Positions 33,593 to 45,753 of a DNA stretch of 64,000 nucleotides are shown piece after piece. Position 1 is the first letter of the stretch, and each line of letters opens with the position of its first letter. Both the position numbers and the translations under genes were made by a program. The notes under the pieces were generated by a model. That model did no database searches, was not told the DNA's origin, and saw only the letters and a list, made by a program, of their open reading frames with translations. The stretch comes from Setomelanomma holmii (taxonomy: Eukaryota; Ascomycota; Dothideomycetes; Pleosporales; Phaeosphaeriaceae). The stretch lies in the NCBI GenBank assembly GCA_010015745.1, contig ML978203.1:124001-188000 (forward strand), in the 5' to 3' direction.

Positions 33593-34947
33593 TTCACCCC
33601 ATCAGACTCCGCGAAGATGATAAAGGAGCGCCCTCTCAACCAGGTCCTGTAAGACGAGCATCGGTAATCCACCGCATACACTTGTCCTGAGGTATCATTA
33701 GTCTGCAGCCAACCTGCAGAGGCCTTCCTCAACGAGACGGCCTGGGATACTGTACTACCCGCAGTCGAAACCTAGACAAGGAGTGTCCATTCATCATCCC
33801 GGGTTCGTCGGAAGCTTGCGGCTGCGGCCCAGACGCTGCAGCAATACATGCAATCAATCCAGAGGAGCTGCACTCAATACCGTTCGGTCGCCCTCGTACA
33901 TCGGCAGCGTTCCCCGCACCTCTTGATTGATCAAGGCTGTATACTGTGCTGGTCGGCAGGCACTCCTACATGAATCTACCAGGGCCAAGGGCGTGCCCTG
34001 CAACTGATGGCGACTGAGGTCATTGTTGCTCGCGCCCTTGGTATCATATGCATACCGCTTATGCATGAACGGATCGTACCTGCCATGGTCAGGGAGGGTA
34101 TCAGGCTGGAATTCTGACCAAATCACACCGACCAGCCCTCGTTGCAGCAAGGCTGAGACCTTTGACCGTTCAAGCCATGGACGATGGTGACATGGTTAGA
34201 CGCGCCACGCACAGAAAGGAGCATATTACAAGGTGCCACTTCTCCGATATCGAAGGACCACAATATATCATCCTGACGGCCACACATCTGCCAGCCGCGT
34301 TGGCCTCTGCATGGGTGTATGGCCGAGGTCATCAAGGCTAGCTCGAGTGTGATGAGGCTCTTCGACCTCCGGACTCTCACATGATTGGCGGCTGCGCTAA
34401 TCGATCCCAATGTGGTTAGGCAGAGCCGCATCTTGGTCTGGTCAACACCGCTCGACTTATACATTTTCCCTCGGCCTGAATATCACGCCTTCCTGATCTA
34501 GGTCATCCCATAAGGACAGCTTTAAAAAGGAGCCGGCGGTCCGATTGGCATCTTGATACGACACAGAGGCTCACAACCCCGCTTGAGTCCTACACACGAT
34601 CGAGACGCGTGCCTCCAAAACTCAGCCTGCTCATCCGGAATGGATCTAGCCAACTCCGGACCCGTTACGTGTGCTCGCACTAGCTTTCAAATAATCCCTT
34701 ACCTTGCCGCTTTATCGCTAGCCTGCAAACTTACCGTGCACGGCTGATGACGGGCCGTGCTACGTTTGATGCCAGCGCAGCTGATCAGGCCTTCCGAGCT
34801 CTTTCAACCGGCAGCAGAGCCGCATTACAGTCCGGGGAATTAAAACTTGCCTGAGCTATCCAATTCTGTCGCTTCCGCAATTACTCGCATGGAGGATCCC
34901 TCACGTGTCCTGTCGCCTGTGCCACTTGTTCCCCTTCGTCGTCAGGC
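33593..34947. other. Gene-poor stretch before the F-box gene
   Basis: About 1.35 kb with no supported coding sequence on either strand. The longest frames are below about 115 codons and domain-free. It might contain a decayed element, but no terminal repeats or transposase remnants were seen. Confidence 0.4.
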
Positions 34948-36911
34948 ATGACTGTCTCTTTTGACCGACTCCCATATGATATTTTGTTTCACATCGCCTT
35001 CAGCCTGCACCTTGACGACGTGGTCCATCTCTCACAAACATGCCACCACCTGCGAAACTTGTTAAACGAAAGCACGCTGTATCGTTCCCTCGTCGAGGTA
35101 CAGGACCCTATGATGAAGACACTACCAACGCATACTGATACTGATTCAAGGCTCTCCCATATACCGAGGAAGCGCAGGCCGCTCGTGCAGGACAACTCAC
35201 CTACAAGCAGGCACTGCAAGCAATTCACGATCGGCGGAATGCATTAGCCACGGCCCATCCCTTCTCAGCCCGCGTGTTGGGGAACGGCAGCGCCTTTCTA
35301 TACCGTCAAGGTTTCGTCTGCGTGCAGTCAGGTGACACTATCTCTGTCGCATATGTGCGGTCACCTTCAAATTTAGTGCAATTGGATCTTAGCACTATTG
35401 TCCGGCCTGCACTAGAAGCATCATCTGCCTCGCCAGTAAGATTCAGACTTTCTATGCTTTACTATAGCGACGGTGTACTTGCGGTACACGCTGAGTCAGA
35501 TGGTCGGCCCAACGTTGGACACGTCTTCGCCATTAGCACTGCGAAGGAGCCACCTAAAGGCAAGAGAGTCATCAGAAGAATTCAAGTTGCGACAAATTGT
35601 AAATTGTTTGTAAGGCACACATCTCAATATCTTTACTATGGTACGCATACTGGGATCGGCGACGATGGACACCATAAATGGGAGATCTCTGGAATTTCGC
35701 TTGACGAGCGATACACTTTACCGCGGACCGAACGACCGCTCTTGTTGGAGAACTTTCACGGTACTGACATCGGCTCAACTGTCGCTTTTGAGATCTTCAA
35801 CGACCAGCTCCATGCTATATCTAATCAAGGAACATTCGAAGTGGAAGAAATTGACTGGACTTCATTCTATCACTGTGTGCGGTTCCCACTGAATAATCCT
35901 ACTTCTGCTATGGTCGAGAAGAATGAGCGAGTCTACCGCCGACAGCACGCTCAAGGACCTATTCACGATTCTTGGACCGATCTTTCACTGCAGGCTTGCG
36001 AGCGCACAGATGAAGTCATGATCATAGAATCACGTCGAGAATGGGCACAAGCTTCATCAAGACAGTCGCGCACTTTCTACACCACGAATTTTGAAGTGCG
36101 GCGGAAACGTTCGTCCCGGTCATCTTCGCCTTCCGGCGACGAATCCTCCCTAGACCATCCTTTATTACCGGCGGGTGACCTCTATTTACCACTTCTGGAC
36201 TCTACAAACAAGCCAAATTATATACCAACCCCGCCTCAATACAGCTGGTCGCGCCACCCCGAGTTTACTAAAGACGACATACCGCCTCGATCGTTCATCC
36301 TTGCAAGAACTAAGTTTCGAGCCTACAATTACGCTTGCACGTCATTTCTCGACATTGTAGAGGATGAGAGGTGCTGCGACGATCCATCCAAACCACCATG
36401 CTTAAGATTAAGAGTTGGTTCGCGACGTGAATGGTACCCCGACGACGGACAATCCGCGACCACGAAGGGCAAAGGGCGCCCTGACGACACCGAGCCCTGT
36501 GTCGATCATCGAACATCGTTCCGCAATTCTCCAATTCGGATGTGGCCTCCACCAGCTTCACGATGCTCATGTTCAGAACGCCTACACGACATCATCAACC
36601 CGCCGTTGACATCCGGCCCAAGCCACGCGCGATCAGTCATCGGTGTACTAGACGAGCGAACTCTGGTCTACATGGTCAAGCCAGGGAGATCGTATAGCGG
36701 CGCCGATGACAACACACTGGGCACCATCGTCGTGGTTGATTTCACGAGACCACAGAGGCCAACCGACACCACACTTATTCATCCGGTGACCATGGCTCAG
36801 TGTGACAGCATGTTGGATGAGGGCGCCAAAGTGGCAGGTGACTTTGATGCGTCCAATTGGACTTGGGCACCAAATCAGAAGAGCCTCTGTCAGAGCAGAA
36901 CGTGTCGGTAG
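34948..36911 (+). CDS. F-box protein
   Basis: Two exons (34948-35097, 35151-36911) joined by a 53-bp GTACAG...TACTGATTCAAG intron give 636 aa. The N terminus is an F-box: DRLPYDILFHIAFSLHLDDVVHLSQTCHHLRNLL, completed across the junction by LVE|ALPYTEEAQAAR. The remaining 550 residues contain beta-strand-rich stretches (for example YLYYGTHTGIGDDGHHKWEI) but no domain I can name. F-box proteins link substrates to SCF ubiquitin ligases through Skp1. This belongs to the large lineage-specific F-box families of filamentous fungi; the substrate is unknown. Confidence 0.8.
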
Positions 36912-38115
36912 GTTGTTGGTTGCTCGTCGAAGGTGGAGGTATCTTTCAGCTCGAGAACGGGAGAACAAGAGCCTCATGTAGGCATCTGATCTGGGCGCAC
37001 CATTTGCCTTGCTGCACGGCTGTGTGTAGTGCGTTGGCTCTGCGTCCGGTGGGTAACCCCACACGAGGCTGCAGTTCGCACGAGGCTGTGCGTGGACGCA
37101 ACGTGATCGGTGATAAGCCCTGCAGTTGCAGTCTTCCTCGTGGCTAATGTCATGTACGCCCTTCGATGATCTTCAACAACTCCATCATCATCAATTTACA
37201 TTTCATTCTAGACCAATCACGAACATTTCTGCGACAAGAACCAGCCAATGACACTGTCACATTGTGCCCTGCATGCGGCTAGATCCTTAGTTCTCATGCA
37301 CAAGAACGAGTGGCTGCAGTTCATGTATCAGCATCAGAGCATCGTTATCCACAACTGACAAATGCTGTCCGTTACATGCTCAGGTCCTTCAAGATACATC
37401 TGACAGCTCACATCATCCACCGTAACCAGCATTCCCGCCACTGCCGCAGCTTTATCCAAGAAGGATCGCGCATGACTCCCCCCACGTTGACCCGTACTCT
37501 ACTTGTGCCCAAAAGCAATATTGGGAACGGTCGAAGCAACCTTGCAAAGCAGGATGCTAAAGGCGCAAGGCCGAATCTCAAGCGCTCTCGTTACTCTCAT
37601 GGAAGGGCCACGCAGGCAGTCAACATGTGGTCCGATACAGTTGAGATGACAATACAAAGGCGTAGGCCTGGAACGCCACAAGTTCTTGAGCCTCATCTCA
37701 AGAGCACTATTGTTGCACGCAAGACTCGGTGTAAGCTAAAGTCCCAATCAGGCTAGACGAAATGGCGCAATACTTGTAAGCTATCGATAAGCCCATCCAA
37801 TCTACCATTTTTCTCCACGCCATGCGGCTTTGCGCAAGTCCTCCAAAATTCAATGGTCTAGGCGATTGACCAATCGTCGTGAGTATCGGCTTCATATCGG
37901 CTCCATACAGCTCGCATCGAACCACATTGATACTTCCGCTGCGAGTCGAGTCAGTGTACGCAGGCGAGCTGCATGCGCATCTGATAGCCGCCAAAAGGGC
38001 AAAGGGAAGAAGCAAAAATGGTACATATGCATGGGCCACGATATCAGCCGCATGTGGGATACTGATCTAACCATGTGGGCAGGTACATGCAGATTCGTCC
38101 TCGTTTAGGACGGGC
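36912..38115. other. Intergenic region
   Basis: About 1.2 kb between the F-box gene and the reductase gene, both on the plus strand. A 148-codon plus-strand frame (37310-37756) is basic, domain-free and atypical, and was not called. Confidence 0.4.
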
Positions 38116-39039
38116 ATGAGCAAGAAAGAAGTGTATGCTCAGGTCTTGGATCAGGCCAGACTTTTATTCGACGGACAACGGAGTTGGGTATGCCGAGTCT
38201 TTTATTCCCATCCCATCCTATCGTATCCCAATTGGCCTCTTCCGCCATCCCCAAAATCTAGTCTCGTTCGACAATGTTCTTGCTAATGGTGACTAGATAT
38301 GGTAAGCTCTCCAATAGCCTTAGCATCAACTCCGAAGTCTCTAATCAGCTGGGATGACAGTAACTTCTCAAACACTTCAGCCTTGCTATGGCATGCCTTC
38401 CACTCCCTGCCCTCGCCATCCAACGCCGTGAACTGGGCGGGGTTCTACTTCACCAACCCTTCAAAACCAGATGAACTCATCCTCGGCCCATTCCAAGGGC
38501 AGGTACGTCCCTTCTACCCACCTTACAAGCTTACGTTACCCTCACACCATTTCCTATACTATCCATTCCGTACAGCTTGCCACTTCATTTCCACTCCAAA
38601 TGTCGGTCTTCCGCAACATCGATTACAAAGTCTGATAACTCTACAGGTAGCATGCCAAACCATCGCTTTCGGCCGCGGCGTATGCGGAACCGCCGCAGCC
38701 ACACAAACAATACAACTCGTCCCTGATGTCGAGAAGTTTCCGGGACACATAGCGTGCGATGGTGCGACGAAGAGCGAGATTGTTGTGCCGATCGTGAAAA
38801 CAGGCAAAGTACGTAGCACATCTCCTCTTCTGTCATGTCCTGTCCTGCGCTCGGTAGGGTAGAGATATCTGAGGACAATGAGTGAGAGGAGATTGGTATG
38901 GATATGTTACTGACGAGCTTGTGTTCAGGTCGTTGCGATCATCGACATTGATTGTGCCGAGTTGCATGGGTTTGGGAAAGAGGATCAAGAGGCGCTAGAG
39001 GAACTGGCGAGGTTACTTGCGGAGGCGTGCGACTTCTGA
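38116..39039 (+). CDS. Free methionine-R-sulfoxide reductase (GAF domain) with 5-nt exon
   Basis: Five exons: 38116-38187, 38297-38301, 38361-38502, 38647-38808 and 38929-39039, in total 163 aa. The GAF-fold fRMsr enzyme reduces free Met-R-sulfoxide in the cytosol. Family blocks are WICNFSNTSALLWHAF, AVNWAGFYF, CQTIAFGRGVCGTAA, FPGHIACDGATKSEIVVPI and AIIDIDCAELHGF. The three conserved cysteines (CQTI, GVCG, IACD) are present. The second exon is only ATATG. It supplies Ile-Cys between Trp and Asn; skipping it produces TGG-TAA, an immediate stop. Each flanking intron has its own donor and a CTAAT-type branch site, so the microexon seems genuine. Confidence 0.88.
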
Positions 39040-39538
39040 CAAATGCCTGGGAAGATGTTGTCGGAAGTGTTATATACAACGAAACTCAAACACGAACACA
39101 TTTATTAGTCGACATCACGTTGCACACTAGCACAGGAAGCTTTTGTTTTCGAACTTTGATAAGACTAAAGCACCTCATTAACATCATACACGTCATGAAG
39201 AATCTTCCGCAAAATGCGCGCAGATAGCAGCAGGACAATGAAGAGTGTACAATGCAGAACAGATGAACAAGACAGTGACTGGGAAGGAGACAGTGTGAGA
39301 GAAGACAACGAAGAAGACCCATGCGCCTTCCAAGTAACCACCCAAAAACAGCATGTACCCAGCCCATATTCACGTTGGTGAACCAAACGCCCGCCTGCAG
39401 ACGACAGATGTGCAGCGCCATGATGAGGACCACGGAAGAGAGAAGAGAGAGCTCGAGATGCAAGGACCAGATGAAGGGAGGTCCCAATGCGCCACGTATG
39501 CTTATGCACCGAACAAAAAGCAGAATGAAGAACATTCA
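39040..39538. other. Convergent intergenic region
   Basis: About 500 bp between the reductase stop and the CDC14 stop on the opposite strand. Presumed 3' untranslated regions of both. Confidence 0.4.
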
Positions 39539-41605
39539 TTATGGCTTTGGGCGCACCATGGAGCTTCCAACACTTCCGACGCGGCCGCTCGTCTTCCGCA
39601 CGCCAGTCTTGCCCTCGGTGCTTCGGCGCACTGGACTCGAGCGAATCTTGCCCATGCTGATGCTTCCAACACCACTTCCACTTTTCTCCTTTGGTGTCTT
39701 GGGCCTGCCGCCAGCAGTGGGTGCGGTGTTCTCAGCATCACTCTCTTCGCCGAAGCCGAACGAGGTGTGTGTTACGGACGTCTGCACGACCGAAGTGGTG
39801 CTGAAGGCGCGGCGCTGCTTGTCCTTGGTGGTGGGGGATCGAGTTGGTGAGCGTGAAGACGTTCTCCGTGCGATCTGGCGAAGATGGTACTCCTCATCTG
39901 ACTCGCCCTCAAACCTGCCGATCTCTGCGCGAACCTCTGTGGTCGTCTTTGTGAATGGCTCGTTCTCGTCGATTCGCTGAGGTGACTGTCGTGCGCTGCC
40001 GTTACCGTAGAGCTTGCTAGTCTTTCGCGGCTGACCCGGCGTGGGTGCCGGAAGATTGTCTTCTTGCACACCGAGGTGTGAATGCGCTGCATTGCCTCGC
40101 TCGTTCGACTCGATCTCGCCGAGGGCGACGCGCTTCTGAGATCCGTTGGGAGGAGTGAACGTCTGGCCATTGCTTGCGAGACGTTGCTTGCGCGGTGACT
40201 TGGTTGGGGTCGAGGGCATCATCTCTGCAAACTTGGCCTTCATGGTATCCTCATGCCACCACTCGCGGAATGTAGCCTGGTTCAGGTGGAGCCAATGTTG
40301 CTGAGGTCCGACGACCATGCCTGGACGCATGAAGCGCATGTAGGCAATGATCTCGTTGGCAGTGAAAGCATGCTTGTAGATCAGGTACGCTCCAATGAGG
40401 CATCCAGTTCGACCAAGTCCAGCTTTGCAGTGCACAGCAATACCCTTCTTGTGGACAGTGATCATCTCGTGTGCCAGATTGATAAACTTCCGCACCAGCG
40501 ATAGAGGTGGGCATGTACCGTCATCGAAGATCATGTTCAAGTGCTGGATACCGAGCTTGGTGAAGTAGCTCGACGAGTAGAGCTCCGAGTTCAAGCGAAC
40601 GACAAGACCAATGTTGCGAGCGCAGAAGTGTGAAAGAACATTCTTGAATGGGCCCGGAAGACCTGACCGTTGTACTTCAGCGATATTCGAGGGTAACGTT
40701 GCGTACATTGGGGAGGAAGCGGGGATTTCGTGCGTTGGTTGTTGCTGTGGCGAGGCAAAAGCGAGGAAGTTGGGTGTTACCCAGTTGAAGTCGCCCATGT
40801 CTACTCGTTCGAACTTTTCGTACCTGTGCTTGTTAGCGGAATCCATGCTTGCCAAGCTGACGACTCACTCTTCCAGACTGAAGTCCTTGAGGCCGCAAAG
40901 GCCCTCTTCCTTTGCTTTCCATACGCCGTAGATGACATCTTGGATGTTCAAAACGTAGTCGGCCTGGCTGTATCCCGCATCACGGAAGGGCATGCACGGC
41001 GGGTCCATCTGCGCAATGGGTGCGAGCGCCAGATGTGGTGGCCATGACTGGATAAGGACCATGTAGCATGCCAATATGCAGGCAGCGTTTGCGCGACCTA
41101 TATTTGTCAGCATTGCGCTCGTCGCCTACTCCTGCAACGTCTCTTACTTCTCGAATCTGCATTGCTCCAGAAGACTACAGCCCTGTCCTCGTTTGCTGGA
41201 TCGCCCAATACCTCATGCAGCTGCACGGCGAAGCGGTACAAGTGGCCGATGTGCAAGGGGCCAAAATCTCCGTGGAAAGCATTGTATAGCAGCGTCTTGT
41301 CAATGCTGAAGTACACGGGAGGATGCGCCTTAGCTCCGGCTGCAGTGGGACCAGCTTGCGCCCTGGCCGACCGCTTCGACGGTGACGCACTTTGCTTGGG
41401 GTACGGGAAGGGCGTGGTCGCATCGGGTGTGTGCGTATACGATGCTAGGTAGAGTCGGTCTTGTATATACTGGAAGGCAATCGGTGTAAGTGTGCCGTAT
41501 TTTGACGTAATGTTTTGGTATTGTTGTGCTGCATACCTCGATAACTTGACCATAACTAGTCGTACTAGCGCGAGGCATTCTGGCAACTGGCCGTTGCGCA
41601 GACAT
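39539..41605 (-). CDS. CDC14: CDC14 dual-specificity phosphatase
   Basis: Four exons. The start (MSAQRPVARMPRASTTSYGQVIE, 41605-41537) joins across a 67-bp intron to YIQDRLYLASYTH. Next come FGPLHIGHLYRFAVQLHEVL, then (after an intron near 41100) NAACILACYMVLIQSW, and the final large exon starting FERVDMGDFNWVTPNFLAF. The phosphatase domain carries the CX5R signature VHCKAGLGRTGCLIGAYLI and the substrate-recognition FMRPGMVVGPQQHWL. A Ser/Arg/Lys-rich disordered tail of about 240 residues follows. CDC14 reverses CDK phosphorylation at mitotic exit and cytokinesis, in nucleolus, spindle pole and septum. Total length is about 640 aa, normal for filamentous fungi. Confidence 0.93.
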
Positions 41606-42377
41606 GAAGTGGAAGGCGCTACCTCAGGTGATTGTCTTAGCAGAAGCGCGATTCTTCTGCCGTTGTGGTTGCTGGTGTCGGCGACCAATGCAAGTTCAGA
41701 CGGAGAGGCGCGGGCGAGTGCGCAGCGCAAGTGGTGTCTATTTGTCTTCTGGAGCTGACGATGCAGAAATGGGGGCTACTGGACCTACAGGCCACGGCGG
41801 AAGGAATAGCAGTAAAGATGAGAGATGTCGATGGTGGAGGAGAGTGCTCTATACATGTCCAGTGTTGTATGTTTTGATGTTTATGATGGCCGGTGCACAC
41901 CGCGCTAACGCCGTCCGGCCTAGGCTGTTTCGGACCGCGCATAACAACGCCCACCAACAACATCGAGGCCTTTCAAAGATCCTGGTCAAAGTCTTGAGGC
42001 ATGAAGTCAGTATCTCCTTGTGATTATTATGTTGTGCTTTGGTGTCTTCGTTGCGTGTTGACATGAAGAGAGAACGCGATTGTTGACGCTACGCCATCAG
42101 GTACACGATGGATCTCTGTGTTGGTCACTGAGGGGACCATCGATTCTCATATTGCCACAGCACGTTCTGCTTCATCTCTCAGGGTCCAACCGACCTGTTG
42201 CAATCGAGAAGGGTTGCAGCGGGAGCTGGCGCTAGCGTCAATAACCGACGACCGCGACCGCGAGTCTGGTTCCACAACATCCATTGTCATCACACCACTT
42301 CTCATTTGCATTGCATTTCTGATAGTTCGCACCACAAGCAGTCCGAAGTCAATTGTCAATACCCACTGCGACTTGAG
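41606..42377. promoter_or_regulatory. Divergent promoter region CDC14/SET gene
   Basis: About 770 bp separate the divergent CDC14 and SET-domain starts and should hold both promoters. No other gene recognised. Confidence 0.4.
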
Positions 42378-44135
42378 ATGATCAGAAGAGGTAGGAATGA
42401 AGGATGGCTCAAGGAACCAATTGATGTTCTGCCAAAATGGGCAGTCTTCCATGGGGTCAAATTCAACAGTATCAGAATAGGACCTCTGCCTGGCTTCGAA
42501 GAGAGAGGTTCGACGGTGATTGCGGATCAGGAGCTGGTTGGAGGCAAAGTCGAAGTTCTTTTGCGCGTTCCAAAGGACCTGATCATCTCACGAGCGAACA
42601 TCGACCTCTTCGCAAAATCGGATCGCCATCTGCGAGAAGTGCTTGCGGCTCTCGGCGAGTTCGGAAGGGTGCGATGGCCTTCGAAGCTGGTTTGCACTTA
42701 AAGACTAATATATGTGACAGACCACAAGAGGCGCAATCCTGATATTCCTGCTTATGCAAGCGACGCATTGCTGTTCGGACATCGACAAAGATATAGGTGT
42801 ACTGAATCCTCTCACAGAGTACATCAAATTCTTGCCAGATGAGCTGCTGCCCACCTTCTGGACTGAAGAAGAGCAAGAGATGCTCGACGGAACCACTCTT
42901 CGACCAGCTATACGCGCGAAGCTCAACAGTCTACTACGCGAGTTTGAGTCGCTTCGGTCTGCTACAGAGTCGATAGACTGGTGTGCGAAGTACTGGTGGC
43001 ATGAGGACAACGGAATGTTGACTTTCGAAGACTGGATGCTAGTCGATGCAATGTATCGATCTAGAGCTCTGGAGTTTCCAGGTGTGGGCGACTGTATGGT
43101 TCCTTGCGTAGATATGGCGAACCATGCTTCGGGAGATGCAACAGGGGCATTGTATGAGACTGATGAGGATGGCAACGGACTTCTCCTTCTTTGGGACAAC
43201 AAGACTATTTCTGACGGAGGCGAGGTCACTATCACGTAAGTCCACATGCTCAGTCACAACATAGACATGCTCACATGCACAGATATGGCGATGACAAGGG
43301 TGCCTGTGAGAACATCTTCTCTTACGGCTTCCTCGAAGACAACATGACATCTGCCAAGGTCATGTTCCTGCACCTCGACATACCCGACGACGACCCTCTC
43401 AGGCCAGCCAAGATCTTCGTTTCGGTTGCGGCACCAGGCTTTCGCATGTTCGACAAAGCCGATAGTGTCGACTGGGAAAGCGACTTCATCTGGTTGGTCG
43501 TGGTCAACGAAGAAGATGGACTCGACTTCAAGATCAGGCAGACGACTGATGGCAAGCGCGAAATCCAGGCTTTCTGGAAGGAGCGGGAATTGAATGACAC
43601 AACCAACCTGCGACAGTACTTGGAAGAGGATCCAGCTTGGGACGTCTTTCAGTTGCGTGCCACAGTACTACTGCAGAACCGCCTGGAGGCGCAGATCGAG
43701 GTGGCTCAAGCAGCGCAGGAGGTTCTTCCGGATGCTTCGGTCCGGGATGTCCCGCGGAGGCTTGCTGAGCGTTTACGCAGCCTTGAGCTGGATATGCTGC
43801 AGCGCGCTTCGTCGGCCTTTGAATATCAGGTAAGCACGATTCCATCGTCTGTTACCCCGCGATATGGGCCGCAACTCAAGCTCCACGACGACCCATGACA
43901 CGTTTTTGGCTCGAGAGTCTCTTTGACATGAACCTCACGTTTGGGTCGCTCGATCTGTCATGACCCAAGCTGCAAGCACGCGCTTAGTGGTCCAGCGAAC
44001 TGAAGCCCCGGAGCTGCTCCGAGCGCCGCTTTCAACATGGGCTGACGTGCACAGAAATCGAAACTTCTTGAGTCGCCAGTCGTGCTTCAATATCTAGGCA
44101 TAGTTGGAGGATACGCGGAGGAAGACTTTTCATGA
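42378..44135 (+). CDS. SET-domain lysine methyltransferase (SETD/Rubisco-LSMT type)
   Basis: Four exons (42378-42668, 42721-43235, 43283-43829, 44055-44135) sum to 477 aa. The SET domain shows the hallmark CVDMANHAS and, after an insert, VTITYGDDKG, the NH and Y-G signatures that bind S-adenosylmethionine. A helical Rubs-substrate-binding-like region follows (LRATVLLQNRLEAQIE, RRLAERLRSLELDML). Such proteins methylate lysines of non-histone targets, often ribosomal or elongation-factor proteins; the target is unknown. The final intron is long (225 bp) and the last exon encodes SKLLESPVVLQYLGIVGG. The start is the ATG directly before GWLKEPIDVLPKWAV; an upstream exon cannot be excluded. Confidence 0.85.
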
Positions 44136-45753
44136 CCGTAAAGATCCCACATTCGCATACCTTGCGCAGATCCAGGCCCCATATTCGAGAAATGTGGCGG
44201 CCACGCGTGTAGATGAAGTGGTTGCACAATCTAATTTCTCGTGCTACCACACGCTCTTGACTTCCCTGCTCAAGCGATCAGGAACAGCGGCTGTTAGGGA
44301 GATCCTGCCAGCAGTGCTTCTGCCATGGAATGCTGTATCGAAGCATCGCTTACCGTCCAGTCACACGTGAGCCGTATACCGTGCAATGCGCACCTTCCCA
44401 TCAGCACTCGCCGTGCCTGCCTTATACGACGCATCAGGCCACATGCGAGGCAAGTTTGGCGCAGCTCTGCTTTGATGGTGGTGAACGCTGTTGCACATCG
44501 GGCCTCACTGATAGGCTTCTATACAGTAAGATAGGTGTCGTGTCCGCACTCCCGGAACAGCAGTCACGATGCGGATACTTCCTCAACCCTATAGACAGGA
44601 ACATGTACTCTGTCTATCAGCTATATGACACCCAGGAATTTCCATAGACCAGTGTTGATCGTTGAGTGCTGCCACATTGATCTGCACTTTTGGTCGTCTT
44701 GGCTTCGATCAGTGACTCTAAAGCATTGTCCAAGCATCAGCGCATCCCGGAGGATATATTCGGTCTATTAAGAGTTATAGACATGGGCGACGCTGACAAC
44801 ACGCGGTAGCGCCATCGTCCAATCAGCACCTTGCTGTTTCCAGCTTCTGGAAGAATGGTTGAATAGCACTAGGCTCCATACATCGCAGCAGGCGAGATGG
44901 CCGTTGAGGCGTGATCAGTCCACTGTGGCACGTGAAGTGGTCGAGCGACAAGGACATTACAGCACCAGCAGCCGCTGTGCCCTCAGCGAATCGTCTCCTA
45001 GGAGTGATGCCTATGTGAACGACATTCGTTCTGATGAAGCCAGGAACTGAGGTGCATCCCGAGATCGCTGCGGCTGTTGGGCAACCCCGGAGACTGGTCA
45101 GCCAGCAAGCTGCACCGTGGCACGGGCTGCTATCAAGTCATTCGGGCCGGCTTCCATGGTTAGGGCTCAGGTGTGCAGCATCGTGAAGCTGCTCAGATGT
45201 CACCCCGCAACGCCATGGAGAGGCTGCAATCGAGCGAAGTGCTGAGCAGCGTGATGATGTGTGACGAGCGCCCCGTTGAAGTCGGCCCATCCCCCGCATG
45301 TTGATCGTGGGTGCGCTATGGGGTGCTACGGGGTTAGTGGCAAGTGGTGCACGAAAAAGCATCGGCGAGGATGTGTCGTTCATGCCTTCCTTAGCAAGGA
45401 TGGCGCCTGCCTTTACTCCCCGCAGCCGCCCCAGTCCATTGACCCCGGTGTCCACTAAAACTAGCGCAAGCGCGCAGCTTACTTGTGTCCCAGCCATCCC
45501 ACCCATTCTTCCGCACACCCTTTTCACTCGCGGGCCCTTTATGCACCGGCCTTCGTCCACGTTCCACACGCGCGATCTGTTACACTTCAACACCAAGAAT
45601 ACCAGCAAACGTCGACGTTTCGCTTCGTCATCCTTCCAGCTACCGGTACACCGGATGACAGGTAGCGCGCCGACCGGTCACTAAACCCCTCGGGCCCCTT
45701 GAACTGAAGAAGACGCACCCAAACACCGCAGAACGTCAAGGACAACCGCAATC
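44136..45753. other. Gene-poor stretch and long leader before the facB-like gene
   Basis: About 1.6 kb without a supported gene. The last few hundred bases are probably promoter and 5' leader of the FacB-like gene, with several short upstream ATG frames (for example from 45298) that could influence its translation. Confidence 0.4.

Noticed and set aside
33593..34947. Transposon remnant in the gene-poor stretch
   Set aside because: No terminal repeats, target duplications or transposase or reverse-transcriptase motifs were visible.
37310..37756. 148-codon basic plus-strand frame
   Set aside because: No domain or protein-like pattern; probably a chance frame.
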